DNA of 64,000 bases, taken from Talinum fruticosum (taxonomy: Eukaryota > Streptophyta > Magnoliopsida > Caryophyllales > Talinaceae). A program made the translations under genes and the position numbers. Of the stretch, positions 31,678 to 43,780 are shown piece by piece. Numbering within the stretch: position 1 is the stretch's first letter; every line of letters starts with the position of its first letter. The stretch is from the NCBI GenBank assembly GCA_021018815.1, contig JAITYX010000085.1, positions 1,984,001-2,048,000 of the forward strand. Direction: 5' to 3'. Below the pieces are notes generated by a model. That model had not been told where the DNA came from and did no database searches. It saw only the letters and a program-made list of their open reading frames with translations.

Positions 31678-33822
31678 CTTAATGAATCAAAAGAGAGAAG
31701 CCTCACAACTTGTGAAGAATTTCCCTATGGTAGGTACTCAATATGGAGCCAAAATTAAGTGTTGTGGATATGAATTCACTTCCAAACCCATGAAACAGTT
31801 TTAACGGAGAAAAAGAATTATTTATCAAACTATTATCGTAGACACCCTTCAACAAAATGGTAAAGCTGAAAGAAAACATCATCATATTTGGAGTATTGTA
31901 AGAGCCCTAAGATTTTAGACTCATCTAACTTTAGATTTTTGGGGAGAGTGTGTTTTAATTGCAGCATATTTGATTAATAGAATACCTTCTTCAATCCCAA
32001 AAGGGAAAGCACCTTGTGAACATCTATTTTAAACACCTCTTACTTATGATGAGTTTTTGAAAGTTTATGTTATGAATAAATAACTTGAGGCGAAAATATA
32101 AGTTTGATGCTAGAAGTAGGAGGCGTATATTCTTGGGATATCCCTTTCGAAGGAAAGGATGAAGAGTTTATGATTTTGAAACAAGAGATACGTTTTCTAG
32201 TCATGGTGTGGTTTTCCATGAAAACATTTTTCTTTTTCTCCAAATCAAAATCAATGAGATGATTATGTGAATCAAATAAGGGAACAAATTTTTGGATTTG
32301 ATGATATTGATTTTGCTGGGCATGAGAAGCCTCTCCAGTTAGCTTTGGATGCTCGACCCAGTAAGGCCAAACATGCCTAAGGCTTCCGCTAGGGCCGCCA
32401 CAAGATCTGACCCACCGAAACCTTGGGTGTTACACATGGACTAAAGACATGATCCTGAGTAGATGAAAAATTTGGGTGTCGGACCTAAGGCGACGGGCAC
32501 ACCCATTACTACCAATGACAAAGGGAGTTTGGACCCAACAGAACTGGAAGAGCGGGTTCAAAAACCTCGGGATATTTGCAAGATTATGTGTGCTACTCAG
32601 CCATTCCCAACAAACTCCTCTTTGTCTAAAAAGGCCTCAGCTCCACCTCCAAAAGTCTCCTCAGTAAACCATATCCCATAGCTTATTATGTTACTTGTGA
32701 TAAATTTTCTAAAGCACATCGATGCCATTTGGATTCTCGTTTCGAAGATTGTGGAACCCAAATTTTATCATGAAGAAGTGAAAAATCGTAAACGGAGAGG
32801 AGCCATGACAAGGGAAAGTGTAACTCTAGAGAACAATTACACATGGTGCACTCGAAGAGCTTCCTAATAGCAAGAAACACATTAACTACATGATGTTCAA
32901 GGTGAAGTACAAATTAGATATAAGAATTGAACAATATAAAGGTGATTTGAGGTGATGAACAGGTTGAAGGGTTTGATTACAACAAAAATTTTGCTCCAGT
33001 AGTTAAGATGACAAGTGTGAGAACTTTTCTTATGGTTGTCACAACCAAATGATAGGAATTAACATCAAATGGATGACAATATCGCCTTCTTACATTGGGA
33101 TCTCGATGAAGAAGTTTACATGACTATGCCACCTGGTTTTCGGACATCCAACCCTAATAAAGTGTGTTGTTAAGGAAGTCTCTTTATAAGTTAAAGCATA
33201 TGCCTCTACAGTGGTTTGCAAAACTCTCCTCGAATTTTGGAATAGGGCGTTACATGTTCCTCTCGTAGAATACTCACTTTTCACTTTTAAACAAGGTGAT
33301 AAGTTCATGACATTATTAGTTTATGTTGATAATATTGTCCAAACATAGAATAACACAAAATTATGTGCTCATTTCAAAACATACTTGGACTAATGTTTTC
33401 ACATCAAGGATCATGGAAAACTCGAAATATTTATTAGGTATAGAAGTACCTCATAGTTGACAAGGATTATTTTTGTGTCAATGCAAATACGCTTCAGAAA
33501 TCATTGATGAATGTGCTTGCTCTGTTTTAAGCCAGCTCAATTTTCCCGTTGAGATAAAGTTAGCGTTATCCGGTAAGTCTATTGCAAATCCAACACAATA
33601 CCTCCATCTTGTGGAGTATTTGATATATCTTACTATCACTCATTCAAATTATCACAGGTGGTTCACATTTTATCGTAGTTTTATGCAGATACTAAAGAAG
33701 ACCACATGGAAGCAACAAGATGCATTACGTTATTCGAAAGGAGCTCCAAGACATTTGTTATGTAGTGATTTCGATCTGCAAGTATATGCCTATTGTGATT
33801 CTCGACTGGGGAGGGGGCTTAT
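31678..33822 (+). pseudogene. Copia pol remnant, left part (copy 2, interrupted)
   Basis: This is a heavily decayed relative of the Copia element at 6712-10909. Pieces from the integrase core ('LQQNGKAERKHHHI' near 31850, 'GECVLIAAYLINRIPSS'), the integrase C-terminal part, RT ('EQVEGFDYN.NFAPVVKMTSVRTF' in pieces near 32960) and RNase H start ('VYAYCDSRLGRG' at 33783-33818) follow in the correct order over several frames. It stops in the RNase H at exactly 33822, where an Athila-type LTR starts, and resumes at 53318. Everything 5' of the integrase core is missing. Confidence 0.82.
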
Positions 33823-34190
33823 TGTTCGGGCTTTCACCGAAGCAATATTGGTACTCCTAACACTAGGTTTTAGCTAAAAATTTTGACTAATTTAAACTTT
33901 TTATGTATGCTTTTATGCTTTGTTAGGTAAGAGGTTAAGAAACAAGAAACTCGGAGCTATGAAAGATTTGAGGAGCTAAACGAAGATTCGAGATTTGGGC
34001 CCGAGGAATCGAAGATCAAGTAATTAAGAAAAAGCTCAGTGGTTCATGGCACGGTCCCGCGGAACATGGCATGACTCGTGCCGGTTGGCGGGACCATGCA
34101 CGAAATTGGGCACTATCGTGCCACGGTATGTCTTTATTAAACTGAGAACTAAAGGGTGGGCACGACCACGCAAAGTTAGATTTTAGGCTG

Positions 34191-34200
34191 TATAAATACA
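34191..34200 (+). promoter_or_regulatory. LTR TATA box
   Basis: The sequence tataaataca within ggctgtataaatacac is kept at the equivalent place in the 3' LTR (about 52504), marking the U3/R promoter of the Athila-type element. Confidence 0.6.
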
Positions 34201-34651
34201 CTATTTCGACCTCTAAAAAGGGAGTTTGTCATTTTTAGGATTTTTTAGGATTTTTCATTAGTTTTTTCTCTCTTTGATCATGAATCAATGCAAGTTTAAG
34301 TTTTTCTATTTTCATTTGATTCCTTGCTCATTTTATTTAGTTTGATGTTAATTTGAAGCATTTTAGTTGATGCTCTATTTTCATTCTTTTAAAAATCCAA
34401 TCCAAATCTCCCCTTTTAGGTAAGAGAGAGGGCAAAAGCGAGTAAAGACTCACCTTTGATTAGATTGGAGGTTTTTCCTTACTTTTGCAATCTCAAACAC
34501 CACTTTGATTGCATTAGTGCTATTGATTTCTCTTTTTCCCCTTTCTTTTTAGTGTTTCAATATTAAACCCACAAAATGAGTACCTTTGAATGGTGAAATT
34601 TTCTTGAGATTGAAAATGAAAGTGATATCGGAAGTGCTTTGAATGGGTAAC

Positions 34652-35896
34652 TGTTCGTTTGTAGATAAGGGGTTTAGATTATCGTCCTCGGAGATCAAGG
34701 AAAACTACCACTAATATTTAATTGAAAAGGAATTCACTCAATGAACTAAACTACTAACAAATAATTAAACTACTAAATAAACAAACACTAAATGCTAAAA
34801 CTAACAATTATGCTAAACTAAACTACTAATGGTGACCAAATCCACTTGGGCACAACAACCAAATTTCTCCTCAAACCGATCACCAACAAAATCACAAATA
34901 CTCTTAAATAAACAACAACCCTAGATATCCACAACTAGAGCAATAAATGAAAACAATCCTAAATATTCACCACTAAACGAAATATAAAATAGAGGGATTA
35001 AGGAAAAGTTACCCATTGCAAGAATCTCCAACATTGATCTCATGTCTAATTCCCAACACAATTCTCCAATCAAAGATACTCATTTTGTGTGCCTAATAAT
35101 TAAAAAAACTAAGGAAAAGGAGGAAAAGAGAAAAATCAATGGCTTTGGTGCATCAAAGGTGGTGATTAAGATTGTAAAAGTGAGGAAAGCCTCTAACCCA
35201 ATTAAAGGTGAGTCTTTAATCACTTTTACCCTCTCTCTCACCTAAATGAGGGGTTTTGGTGTGGGTTTTGGAGATAATCAAAACAGAGCATGAAATAAAA
35301 TACTTGAAATTACCATCAAAGTAGAAGAAATTTGCAAAGGAATCAAATGAAAGTATAAAAGCCAAAACTTGCATTAATTTGAACTCATAACATTTAGAGA
35401 ATATAGAGAGAGATTACAGAGAAAAATCTACGAAAACCTAAAAAATAGAGAAATGGCGAATCCCTAAATTAGAGTCGAAACAACGTTTTTATAGGCCCCG
35501 AAAATTAAGTTGGTACGGTCGTGCCACCTTGTGGCTTTCAAGTTGCAGGGTTGATCAATTAGGTACGATCATGACACATGGCACGGTCACGACCGTGCCA
35601 CCTTGCGGCTTTCAGGTTGCGGGGTTGATCAATTAGGCACGGTCATGACACGTATCGGCTCGACCATGCCATTAACTTCTTGGCCAATTCTTCAAAGTTT
35701 GGTCTTCTCTTTCTCGAGTCCGCACCCCAAGCCTTCATTTGCTCCTTAAAACTTTGATGTTATCCGAGTTTTTGCCCCTTTGATTAATTACCTAATAAAG
35801 TAGAAACAAAAACACATAAGTCACCTAAGTTAGCATTTCTTGTGAACTAAAATCGAGTGTTAAGGGTGGCAAGAATGCCTCGGTACAAGCCCGAAA
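34652..35896 (-). mobile_element. Solo LTR of the same or sister family, inverted inside the 5' LTR
   Basis: The 1245 bp insert is flanked by GTAAC on both sides (34647-34651, 35897-35901). Its plus-strand start is tgttcg and its end cccgaaa. Read in reverse it begins t(g)ttcgggcttgtaccgagg and continues with 'aacactcgattttagttcac', 'aaaaactcgga' and 'gaggca', matching the host element's LTR (tgttcgggcttataccgaag...). It therefore is a related LTR in the opposite orientation, left after loss of the rest by LTR-LTR recombination. Inside, a 74 bp tandem duplication containing gtgccacctt lies at about 35516-35655. Confidence 0.88.
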
Positions 35897-36241
35897 GTAA
35901 CTTTTTCCTAATCTCGCTTTTTTTTACATTTTTCTTAGTTATGGTTATTTAGGATTATTGTTATTTACTTTTCTAGTTGTTGATATCTAGGATTCTTATT
36001 AGCTTTTGAGGAATTGTGAAATGGGTGACATCTTAAGGAAAAAGTTTGGTTGTTGTGAGCCATGTGGGCTTTGATCACCCTTAGATATTGTAGTTTTAGT
36101 ATGATTATTAGTTTTAGTGTTAATTGTTTGCTAATTTGGTAATTTATTTTTGAACCTCATTCAATCAAAATATTAGAGGTAATTACATTCCATTCCTAAA
36201 GACGACATTTTCTAAACCCTTGAACTACGACGAGCAAATTT

Positions 36242-36260
36242 TTGACCCATTGTCGGGGAT
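36242..36260 (+). other. Primer-binding site of the Athila-type element
   Basis: The sequence tgacccattgtcggggat follows the 5' LTR after a short T run. It resembles, with changes, the tggcgccgttgccgggga site complementary to tRNA-Asp that is common in Athila elements. Confidence 0.55.
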
Positions 36261-36477
36261 GGAGGCGTTAAATTACCACCTATTTTTGATCGAATAGTGT
36301 ATATAAATCTTTGTCTTGCTTTGTTTTTGAAAAAAAAAGATAAAAAAGATAAAAAAAATCTAAAAAATGGAATGTTGTTCTTGTGTTGAATGAGTGTTTG
36401 GCTTCGGGACCTAAATAGTGGTAGATTCACTAAAAGAGAAGAAGTAACCAAACCCCTACCCCCATTTAAACAAGAAA

Positions 36478-37780
36478 TGGCAGAGAATGACCAAGTGAAT
36501 GAACGAGAGGTCTCACCTCGTAGGACACTTAATTACATCTTCTACCCACCGAGGTCCACTCTTCCCTCTTGTTTCAATCTCCCGAACCTCCAAGCTGGAA
36601 CTCAATTTGTTCTTCGGCCCCCAATACACTCAAACGCTTCCCACCTTTTCTAGGACTGAAGCACCTTATATGTTCTTGAGAGAGTTCGAGGACGTGTATC
36701 AAATGGTGCATTTCAATAATGTTTCAACTTTATTGTAAGGCTGAGACTTATTCCCTTCACCGTGAGAGACATGACAAAGAAGTGGATGTATAGTCTTCCC
36801 ATTGTTCCACCGCTACATGGGATAAATTTGTGCGGGTGTTTCTTCAAAAGTATTTTTCAAATGGAAAAACTGTTCGATTTAGGAATGAGATTAATTACTT
36901 TATGCAACAGGAAAAAAGTCTTTTGGAAATACTTTTGAGAGGTTTAAGGATCTTTTGACCCAATGCTCTCATAATGGTCCTAAATTGTCTCGTTTATGTC
37001 AAATTGTGTATGAAGGTCTTCATTAACAAACCGGACTATAATTGAATCTATGTGTTAAGGTGGTTTTCTTAACATGACTGATGATGAGGCATGGGAATTT
37101 TTGAAGACATAGCCAAAAAACTATGCATTCGGAAACTACAAGGGACAAAAGTCTAAGTGCTAGGATTATTAGTGGTCAAAGGGGAGGGATGCATATTGTA
37201 AATAACACAAGTTACTTTTATTCAAAGGTCACTGCCCTAGAAAACATGATTAAAGGGCTTACTCTTGCACAAGGTCAAGCCCCAATCTCACAACCCCCTT
37301 TAGTTACTTGTTCCCAATGTCAATCAAGTGATCATTCTTTGAGTGCTTGTCTACATTTTGCTCAACAGTTGGCTACTAGCCATGAGCATGTACCGGACCA
37401 AATACTTCAATGCCTAACAATCAAGGAAGTTTTCAAAGAAACACTTTTGATGCACAATTCACTAGCCCCCTCCAAGGTGCATACAATATGCCAAGAGGGC
37501 CCCTCGACTATTTGTGGCTCAATCTCAACCTCCACCGAGTTATAATGAATATGATAGGATGGAGAAAAGACTTAATGACATGAAAAGGGCAATGAATGTT
37601 AATATGGAGAAAATGATGAGAACAATGAATGAACAATTCTCCCAATTTTCCATGGCGAATAGGGAGAAGGGTTTGTTTCCTAGGCAACCTGAGGTAAATC
37701 TAAAGGGAACCTTTTCATTTCCTCTTAATGATCCGGGAGGGAAAGATCACAATGATGTATGAAAAGTGAATGCTGTGATG
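36478..37780 (+). pseudogene. Athila-type gag remnant
   Basis: The ATG at 36478 starts 'MAENDQVNEREVSPRRTL'. The reading then changes frame repeatedly: 'FERFKDLLTQCSHNG' near 36930, 'ENMIKGLTLAQGQAP' near 37242 and 'CSQCQSSDHSLSAC' near 37312, a C-x2-C-x4-H-x4-C zinc knuckle. A further frame (37541-37762) is methionine-rich and resembles the spacer before protease. Stops throughout show it is inactive. Confidence 0.7.
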
Positions 37781-38279
37781 TCTTTGGATTAGGGAGGGAA
37801 ATTGATATTCATATTGGTGAACCTACTTGTGATGCTATTAATGATGAAAACCCTACCCCCATCTTGATTGTGATTCCAATGTGGTGCCCGAACCTTCTTC
37901 TAGTTCTATGGAAAATGAACATTCTTCTAGTTCATCCATTGATTTGAGTAGAGGAGAGCCTAAGGAAAATGAAACTCTGGTCACCGTTGATACATTTATT
38001 CATAAGATTATTCCCCTACAAGGGTTCCAAAGCTCATTCCTCCATTCCCAAATTGTCTTAAGGGGAAGAAAGGCCAAGCCCATGTTGATAAGATTCGAGA
38101 AACATTTTCTCAAGTCAAAATCAACATCCCTTTGCTTGAGCCATTTCATAAATGCCACCATATTCCAAGTTTCTCAAAGAATTGTGCACCATTAAAAGAA
38201 CAACAAATGTGCCCAAAAGAGTCTTCTTGACTTCTAATGCGAGTTTTCTTATCTCTAGCCCTATGCCCATAAAGTACAA

Positions 38280-38640
38280 AGATATGAGGTGTTCGATTCT
38301 TTCCATTACTATAGGAAGTCACATTTTTGCAAAGCTTTGCTTGACTTGGGTACAAGTGTGAACTTGTTACCCTTGAGTGTCTATGAGAGACTCAGGTTGG
38401 GGGAACTCAAGCCAACTAGGATGCTACTTCAATTAGCCAATCGTTCCATTAGGCTGGGATGGTTGAGGATGTTTTAGTTAAAGTTGATGAATTCTTGTTC
38501 GTTCGTTCCTTGCTACGGGCAAATGCTTTGATTAATTATAGGAATGGAAAAATGAGGTTGACTTTTGGCAACATGACCATGGATGTTAATGTGTTTAACT
38601 TACAAAAGCAATCCAATGGATTTGATTATGTGGAGCACTC
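38280..38640 (+). pseudogene. Athila-type aspartic protease remnant
   Basis: The frame at 38289-38460 gives 'KALLDLGTSVNLLPLSVYE' and 'LKPTRMLLQLANRSIR'. The D-L-G-T-S triplet region is the catalytic loop of the Athila protease (usually D-L-G-A-S). 'GMVEDVLVKVDEFLF' follows in another frame at about 38455. The 3' part dissolves into stops before RT at 39373. Confidence 0.75.
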
Positions 38641-39372
38641 TACCCTTAACTAGATAAGTAACTTTTATTTTGATGGGTTGGTGCATGAATTTGATGAACT
38701 TGATGTTGAGTGGATAACAAGTGAGTTTGAGTCTTTCATGATGGAGTATGATCCTAAATTTGATGCATTTGCTTAGGGTTATTGGATAAAAATAAACTCT
38801 ACTTTGGGAGTTTTGGATGATTATATATCATAATATAACATTGACCATCCATACACTATAGTTTAGGAGTATTTATTATACCTAAACCAAACCAATTTTT
38901 TTGACAATTTTGAACTAAAATATAGTATATAATTATCCAAGAAATAAGTGGTATGGTTTAGAAATAATAAATACCCCTAAAGTACAAGTACACGGATGGT
39001 CAATGTCATACCATGGTATATAATCGTCCAAACCCTCGAAAGTACAATTTATTTTAATCCAATAACCCATTTGCTTGTGATGTTGAGCCTTGTGACATTG
39101 AGTCAATTTCTGCATTATTGCATCCATCAATTCCAATGTTCCCTACCATCTTTGCTCTTGAGTCCAACCAAAATGTTCTTTCATCATCCACTCTTGAGTT
39201 GAAACCCTTACCCGAAAACCTTAAGTATACATTTCTAGGTCTTAAAGAGACTTATCCTCGTTATCATTGCGTCTAACTTAGATGGGACCCAAGAAGACCA
39301 ATTGCTTAAAGTGCTTAAAGAGAATCGAGATGTGGTGGACTCTAGGAGACATTAAAGGCATTAGTCCTTCCA
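38641..39372. other. Linker between protease and RT in the Athila-type element
   Basis: No intact frame is present. Short pieces fit the Athila linker ('LSSSTLELKPLPENLKY', about 39180). An inverted duplication is present: 'ttggataaaaataaactctactttgg' at 38784 recurs reversed near 39040-39065 (aaagtacaatttattttaatccaa), and 'gaccatccatacactatagttta' near 38843 against 'cacggatggtcaatgtcat' near 38990. Confidence 0.5.
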
Positions 39373-39679
39373 TTGTTCAATACTCGTATTCTTTTAGAGG
39401 ATGATGCCAAACCCTTTAGGGATCACCAAAGGCGGTTAAACCTTACTTTGCAAGAGGTGGTTAGGAAAGAAGTCTTGAAATGGCTTGACCATGATATCAT
39501 TTATCCTATTTCAAATAGTGAATGGGTGAGTCCAGTTCAAGTGGTACGGAAAAATACCGGTATCACCATGGTAAAAATGATAAAAATGAACTTGTGCCTA
39601 TTAGGATCCAATCCGGATGGCGAGTTTGCATTGATCGTAGGCGGTTGAACAAAGCTACTAGAAAAGATCACTTCCCTCT
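39373..39679 (+). pseudogene. Athila-type RT, first part
   Basis: The frame begins with 'DDAKPFRDHQRRLNLTLQE' and 'EVLKWLDHDIIYPISNSEW', the typical N-terminal fingers of Athila RT. After a frame change it gives 'RIQSGWRVCIDRRRLNKAT' and 'RKDHFPL'. The reading stops at 39679, inside the codon for Leu, and resumes at 42558 as 'PFMDQLLEKLIG'. Confidence 0.85.
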
Positions 39680-42552
39680 TGTGAGACCCCGAAATTTCAG
39701 GTGCTTGCCTCGGTAGTGAATTATTAGAATTTTTCCGAGTCGGAATTAGGAGCCGAGAACCGAAACCGAGCATGGGCTAGCTTATTGGGCCTATTGAAAT
39801 TGAATTTGGGCCCAATTAGAATAAAAAGAAAAAGGAATGAAAAATGAAGGAAGAGTCGGCAGATGATTAAAGCAAGGAGGAAGGGGCCCAATTAGAATTA
39901 TGCAGCAAGGCTCATGAGGTGGAATAAGGAAATTAGGAGAGGGAAAATTAGGCTTGAGAACAAAAGAAAAAAAGAACGGGAAAGAAGCGAAGCTGAAGCA
40001 AGGAAAGAAAAGAATGGGGAAAGTAGAAGCGGAACAAAGCGAGAGGAAGCGAACGGAGCGAGAGAGGGACGAAGCACGAGAGCCGCGGCCGCGGCCGCCT
40101 GAACGGCGAGGACGCCGCCACCGGTAGGCGAAGGAAGAGCGAGAGCTCGGGAGGCCGAGCGGAACGAAGAAAGAGAAAAGTAGAGAGGCCGAGCGAAAGC
40201 GGGACCGAAGGGGTTCCGCGGCCGGCGAGCGCGAGGAGGGAGACGAGGCCGGCGAGCGGACTAAGGGTGGCCGGCGAGCAAGGGAGTAACGTCGACCGGC
40301 GATCGAGAGGGGAGACAAGTGGACGAAGAGGACCAGAAGCGGACGCAGAGAGTAGCAAGGAATTGAGATTGAGAGGTAGAGAAAGAAAGGGAAAGGGGAA
40401 ATAGAAACTAAACCCAATTCAAACCTTCCATAACTCGAATTCTTAGAACCTCTAAGAAGTTAAGGTGAGTAATCTGAATTCATCCTCTAGAATAAAATGA
40501 ATTAGGTGGATGAAACCTGGAATTGATTCATGAAATTGGAAACCCTAAGTTAATTGAAGAAGCTAGAGGCCTAAATTCACGAAACTAGAAACTCATGAAT
40601 TGAAAAACATGTTGCGATTTATGCCTAGTTCATGAATTTAATGATATTTGAGCATTTTTGAGCATGATTATGGAGCTGTGTGATTGAGAATTTAGGGAAG
40701 TTAGCTTGAACAGAATTATTGAGAAAAATCGGAAAATTGAACATCATGACTTAAGTGTAGATTTTTCATGAATTTATCCTCGCTGTCCGGATTATTGCGA
40801 ATTCATGTGCAGCCCAAATTTCCTGTAATTTTTACTGCAGCTTCGTGGCAATTTATGAGAATTTCCTGTAAAATTTAGTATGCATTGGATGAGTAGATTG
40901 GGAGATATGCAATATTAAGTGAAAATGTTCTGTTTTGGGCTAAATCGCATATAAGTGAGTAACTGAATTAAGAGCTGAGATTTAAGAAGTTATGTGGCTA
41001 GATTAAAAGATATTCATTGATTAAGAAAAGTTATAGAACCATTAACCACTTATACGAGATATTATGCGAGCATGAAAACGATAAATTCGTCGATTAGAAA
41101 TCATAAGTGGTATGCTTATGTGATTGGGTGTTTGTCTTGAATTACGTTGATTATGAATGGCATAAGCATGCGTATGTGAAATGAATTGATTGAGTTAGAA
41201 CTTGCTCATGTGAATTGCTTGTTTTGAAGAAGTTACGCATGAACGTGTTGAGCATGAATTATGTGAATTAAGTAATTCTTATGTATAAGTAATAAGAAAA
41301 TAAGAAACATAAAGAACTAAAGAAGGGAGAAAGGATTGTGTTATTAATCTAAGACCCCATGAATTAAAGAACCCTCTCGAAGCTATGGCCATAGAAGTGT
41401 CTCGTCAACCCGAAGCCACGAATTATTTTGCTTCTACGAATTATCGACAGTATGCGTCCTTCGTGGAAGGGAGGCCGCCTCGAGGCCACGAATTATTTTG
41501 CCTCGAGGCCACGAATTAGCCTCCGTGAACCGAGCCCACGAACTATTTTGGCTCCAAGAACTGGGTCTTTAGAGCAGAGCATAAATCTTCTTTCCATTCG
41601 AAACTAAGAAGACTTAAAAGAATTATGATATGAAGAAACGAATGATCATGCATGTCGAACAAGAAAGAACGAATCAATGAATTATGAAATGCATGATTGA
41701 ACTCAAGAAAAAGAATAAGAAGAAGATCGAATCTTGTCTTCATAAGAAATGAATGCAATAAGAAGCAAGATATGAATATCGTGACGAATGACTTACTTGA
41801 TGAATGATTTACGTGACGAATGATTTGCTCGATGAATGATTATATGATGTCCTTGCGTAGAATGACGAATGAAGCATGTTTGATTGAATTCATGAATAAA
41901 TGACGTCATTATGTTTCTCGACAAGTTGGTAAGTTTAGAATCTCGCATGTCTTAAGCTTATTTGATCCGAATCGCATGTTATTAATGAATTGTGAACTTA
42001 CGTGTGTTTGTTAATGAATTAATGTGCAAAGTGAAACTCGGGGTTGGGTTTGGGTTATTCACTGGGCTAGTGAGCTCATGACATCACCAACATTTCAAGT
42101 GCGAAGTTAAGACTCTCCGGAGTTGCTCTTGGCTTTTAGAGGAAGCGAACCATCGGATAGGACTTCTCCGGACTTATTTTGTACTTTATGTTTTCATATT
42201 TGTAAAGACCTGTTGTATCTCGAACTTAAGTTTTACCTATGAATGTAAAATCCCTATGTGAATACTCCGAGCGTGTGGCTCGTTGAGTTGTGTTGTGTTT
42301 CTCCGAGCGTGTGGCTCGTTGAGTTTAAGATTGTGTTTCGTGCGGGGTTAGGGCTTTAAGCCCATAGGTTTAGCCAATTTACGGAGGAAACTCTGCCGAA
42401 ATTTCCGAAAAACCTTTGAAAACCTAGAATTACGCTTACGCTAATCCAAGAAAGGGTTATTAACCCTAAATTGAGACCTTAAGCAGCCTTAGGGGTTCCT
42501 CTCGGGGAACCCCGGCATGTAATACTCCTAGGGTGGGTCTAGGGGTGTTACA
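39680..42552. mobile_element. 2.87 kb solo LTR inserted in RT
   Basis: The block starts tgtgagaccccgaaattt and ends taggggtgttaca, with CCTCT at both sides (39675-39679, 42553-42557). The first and last few hundred bases are not alike, and no pol or primer site is seen, so it is a single LTR and not a full element. Reversed, it starts TGTAACACCCC and ends GGGGTCTCACA, as do long LTRs of plant chromovirus-type gypsy elements, so it probably came in minus orientation. It contains a GC-rich, purine-rich patch (39960-40340) with a 208-codon low-complexity frame and Cys-free repeats 'cacgaattattttgcctcgaggc' at 41415-41520. Confidence 0.85.
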
Positions 42553-42557
42553 CCTCT

Positions 42558-43780
42558 CCCTTTCATGGATCAACTCTTAGAGAAACTTATCGGTAATCCT
42601 TACTATTACTTTCTTAATGGCTATTCCGACTGTGCTCAAGTCTACATTGCCCCATGTGATCAAGGAAAAACCACTTTCACGTGCCCTTTTGGTTCTTAAG
42701 CATTTAGGAGAATGTCATTTGGATCGTGCAATGCCCCGACTACTTTTCAAACATGCATGATGTCCGTCTTTTCGACATGATTGAACAATGTGTGGAAATT
42801 TTTATGGATGACTTCTCCGTGTTTAGTGTGTTATTTGATGACTCGCTTGACCAACTTGACTAGGGTCATACCAAGATTTAAGGAAAAAAATTTGATTTTG
42901 AATTGGGAGAAATGTCATTTCGTGGTGCAAAAGGAATTGTCCTAGGTCACGTTGTGTCTCAACATGGAATTGAAGTAGACAAAGCAAAGACAAATTTGAT
43001 TGTTAATCCTTCCTCCTACTTTTATGAAAGGTATTTGTTCATTTCTAGGGCATGCGGGTTTTTATAAAAGGTTCATTAAGGATTTTAGTAAAATTGCTAA
43101 GCCCTTATCCTTTCTCTTAGCCAAAGATTTGTTGTTCCACTTCTCTAAGGATTGTGAAGAGGCATTCATGAAGTTAAAGAACACCTTGACCACTCGCCCC
43201 CATTCTCCACCCTCCCGTGTGGGGATCTCCTTTGAGCTTATGTGTTATACCTCCAACTATGCTTGTTGGAGTTGTTTTGGGCCAAAGGGTAGAGAAAAGT
43301 CTCATGTCATTCACTATGCAAGTCATGAGGCCCAATTGAATTACACTTGTCATCGATAAAAAATTCTTAGCAAGTGGTGTTTGGGTTTAAAAAGTTTAGA
43401 CCTTATCTTCTTTAATCTCATATGATTGTGCACACCGACCATATCGCTTTGAGTTACCTCCTTGAGAAGAAAGATACGAAATCTAGACTTGTTAGATGGG
43501 TCTTACTTCTCCAAGAATTTGATTGTGTCATTAAAGACAAAAAGGGGTCCGACAATCATGTGGTGGACCACTTGTCTAGAATCGTGTGTGACAATATAAA
43601 TGACCCACCTATTTTTGAATGCTTCCTAGATGAGCAATTATTTGGGATGAATTTGGAACCTTGGTATACGGACATAGTTAATTACTTGGTGACTAGGGAA
43701 ATGCCACATGGGTGGACGAAACCGATAGGGATGCTTGTCTTACTAGAGTCAAGTTTTTCAGTGGGACGATCCTTACTTGT
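42558..43780 (+). pseudogene. Athila-type RT second part and RNase H
   Basis: Reading resumes with 'PFMDQLLEKLIGNPYYYFL', then 'FRRMSFGSCNAPTTFQ' and the active-site box F-M-D-D in 'CVEIFMDDFSVFS' (about 42790-42830); F-M-D-D is the form usual in Athila. The thumb ('FLGHAGFYKRFIKDFSKIA') is at 43051. RNase H follows: 'HVIHYASHEAQLNY' near 43300, '[12 protein letters not shown]' near 43425, and '[11 protein letters not shown]' near 43550. Frame changes occur at about 42700, 42830, 43000 and 43360. Confidence 0.85.

Larger units (their letters stand above)
33823..36236 (+). repeat. 5' LTR of the Athila-type element (interrupted)
   Basis: The two parts, 33823-34651 and 35902-36236, are collinear with the 3' LTR at 52132-53312. 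The end is acgacgagca (one change from gacgaaca). The 1245 bp in between is a separate insertion with its own target duplication. Without it the LTR is about 1164 bp. Confidence 0.93.

Noticed and set aside
39791..40417. 208-codon minus-strand frame inside the solo LTR
   Set aside because: Ser/Phe/Arg low-complexity reading of a purine-rich patch; it lies within an LTR and has no recognised domain.
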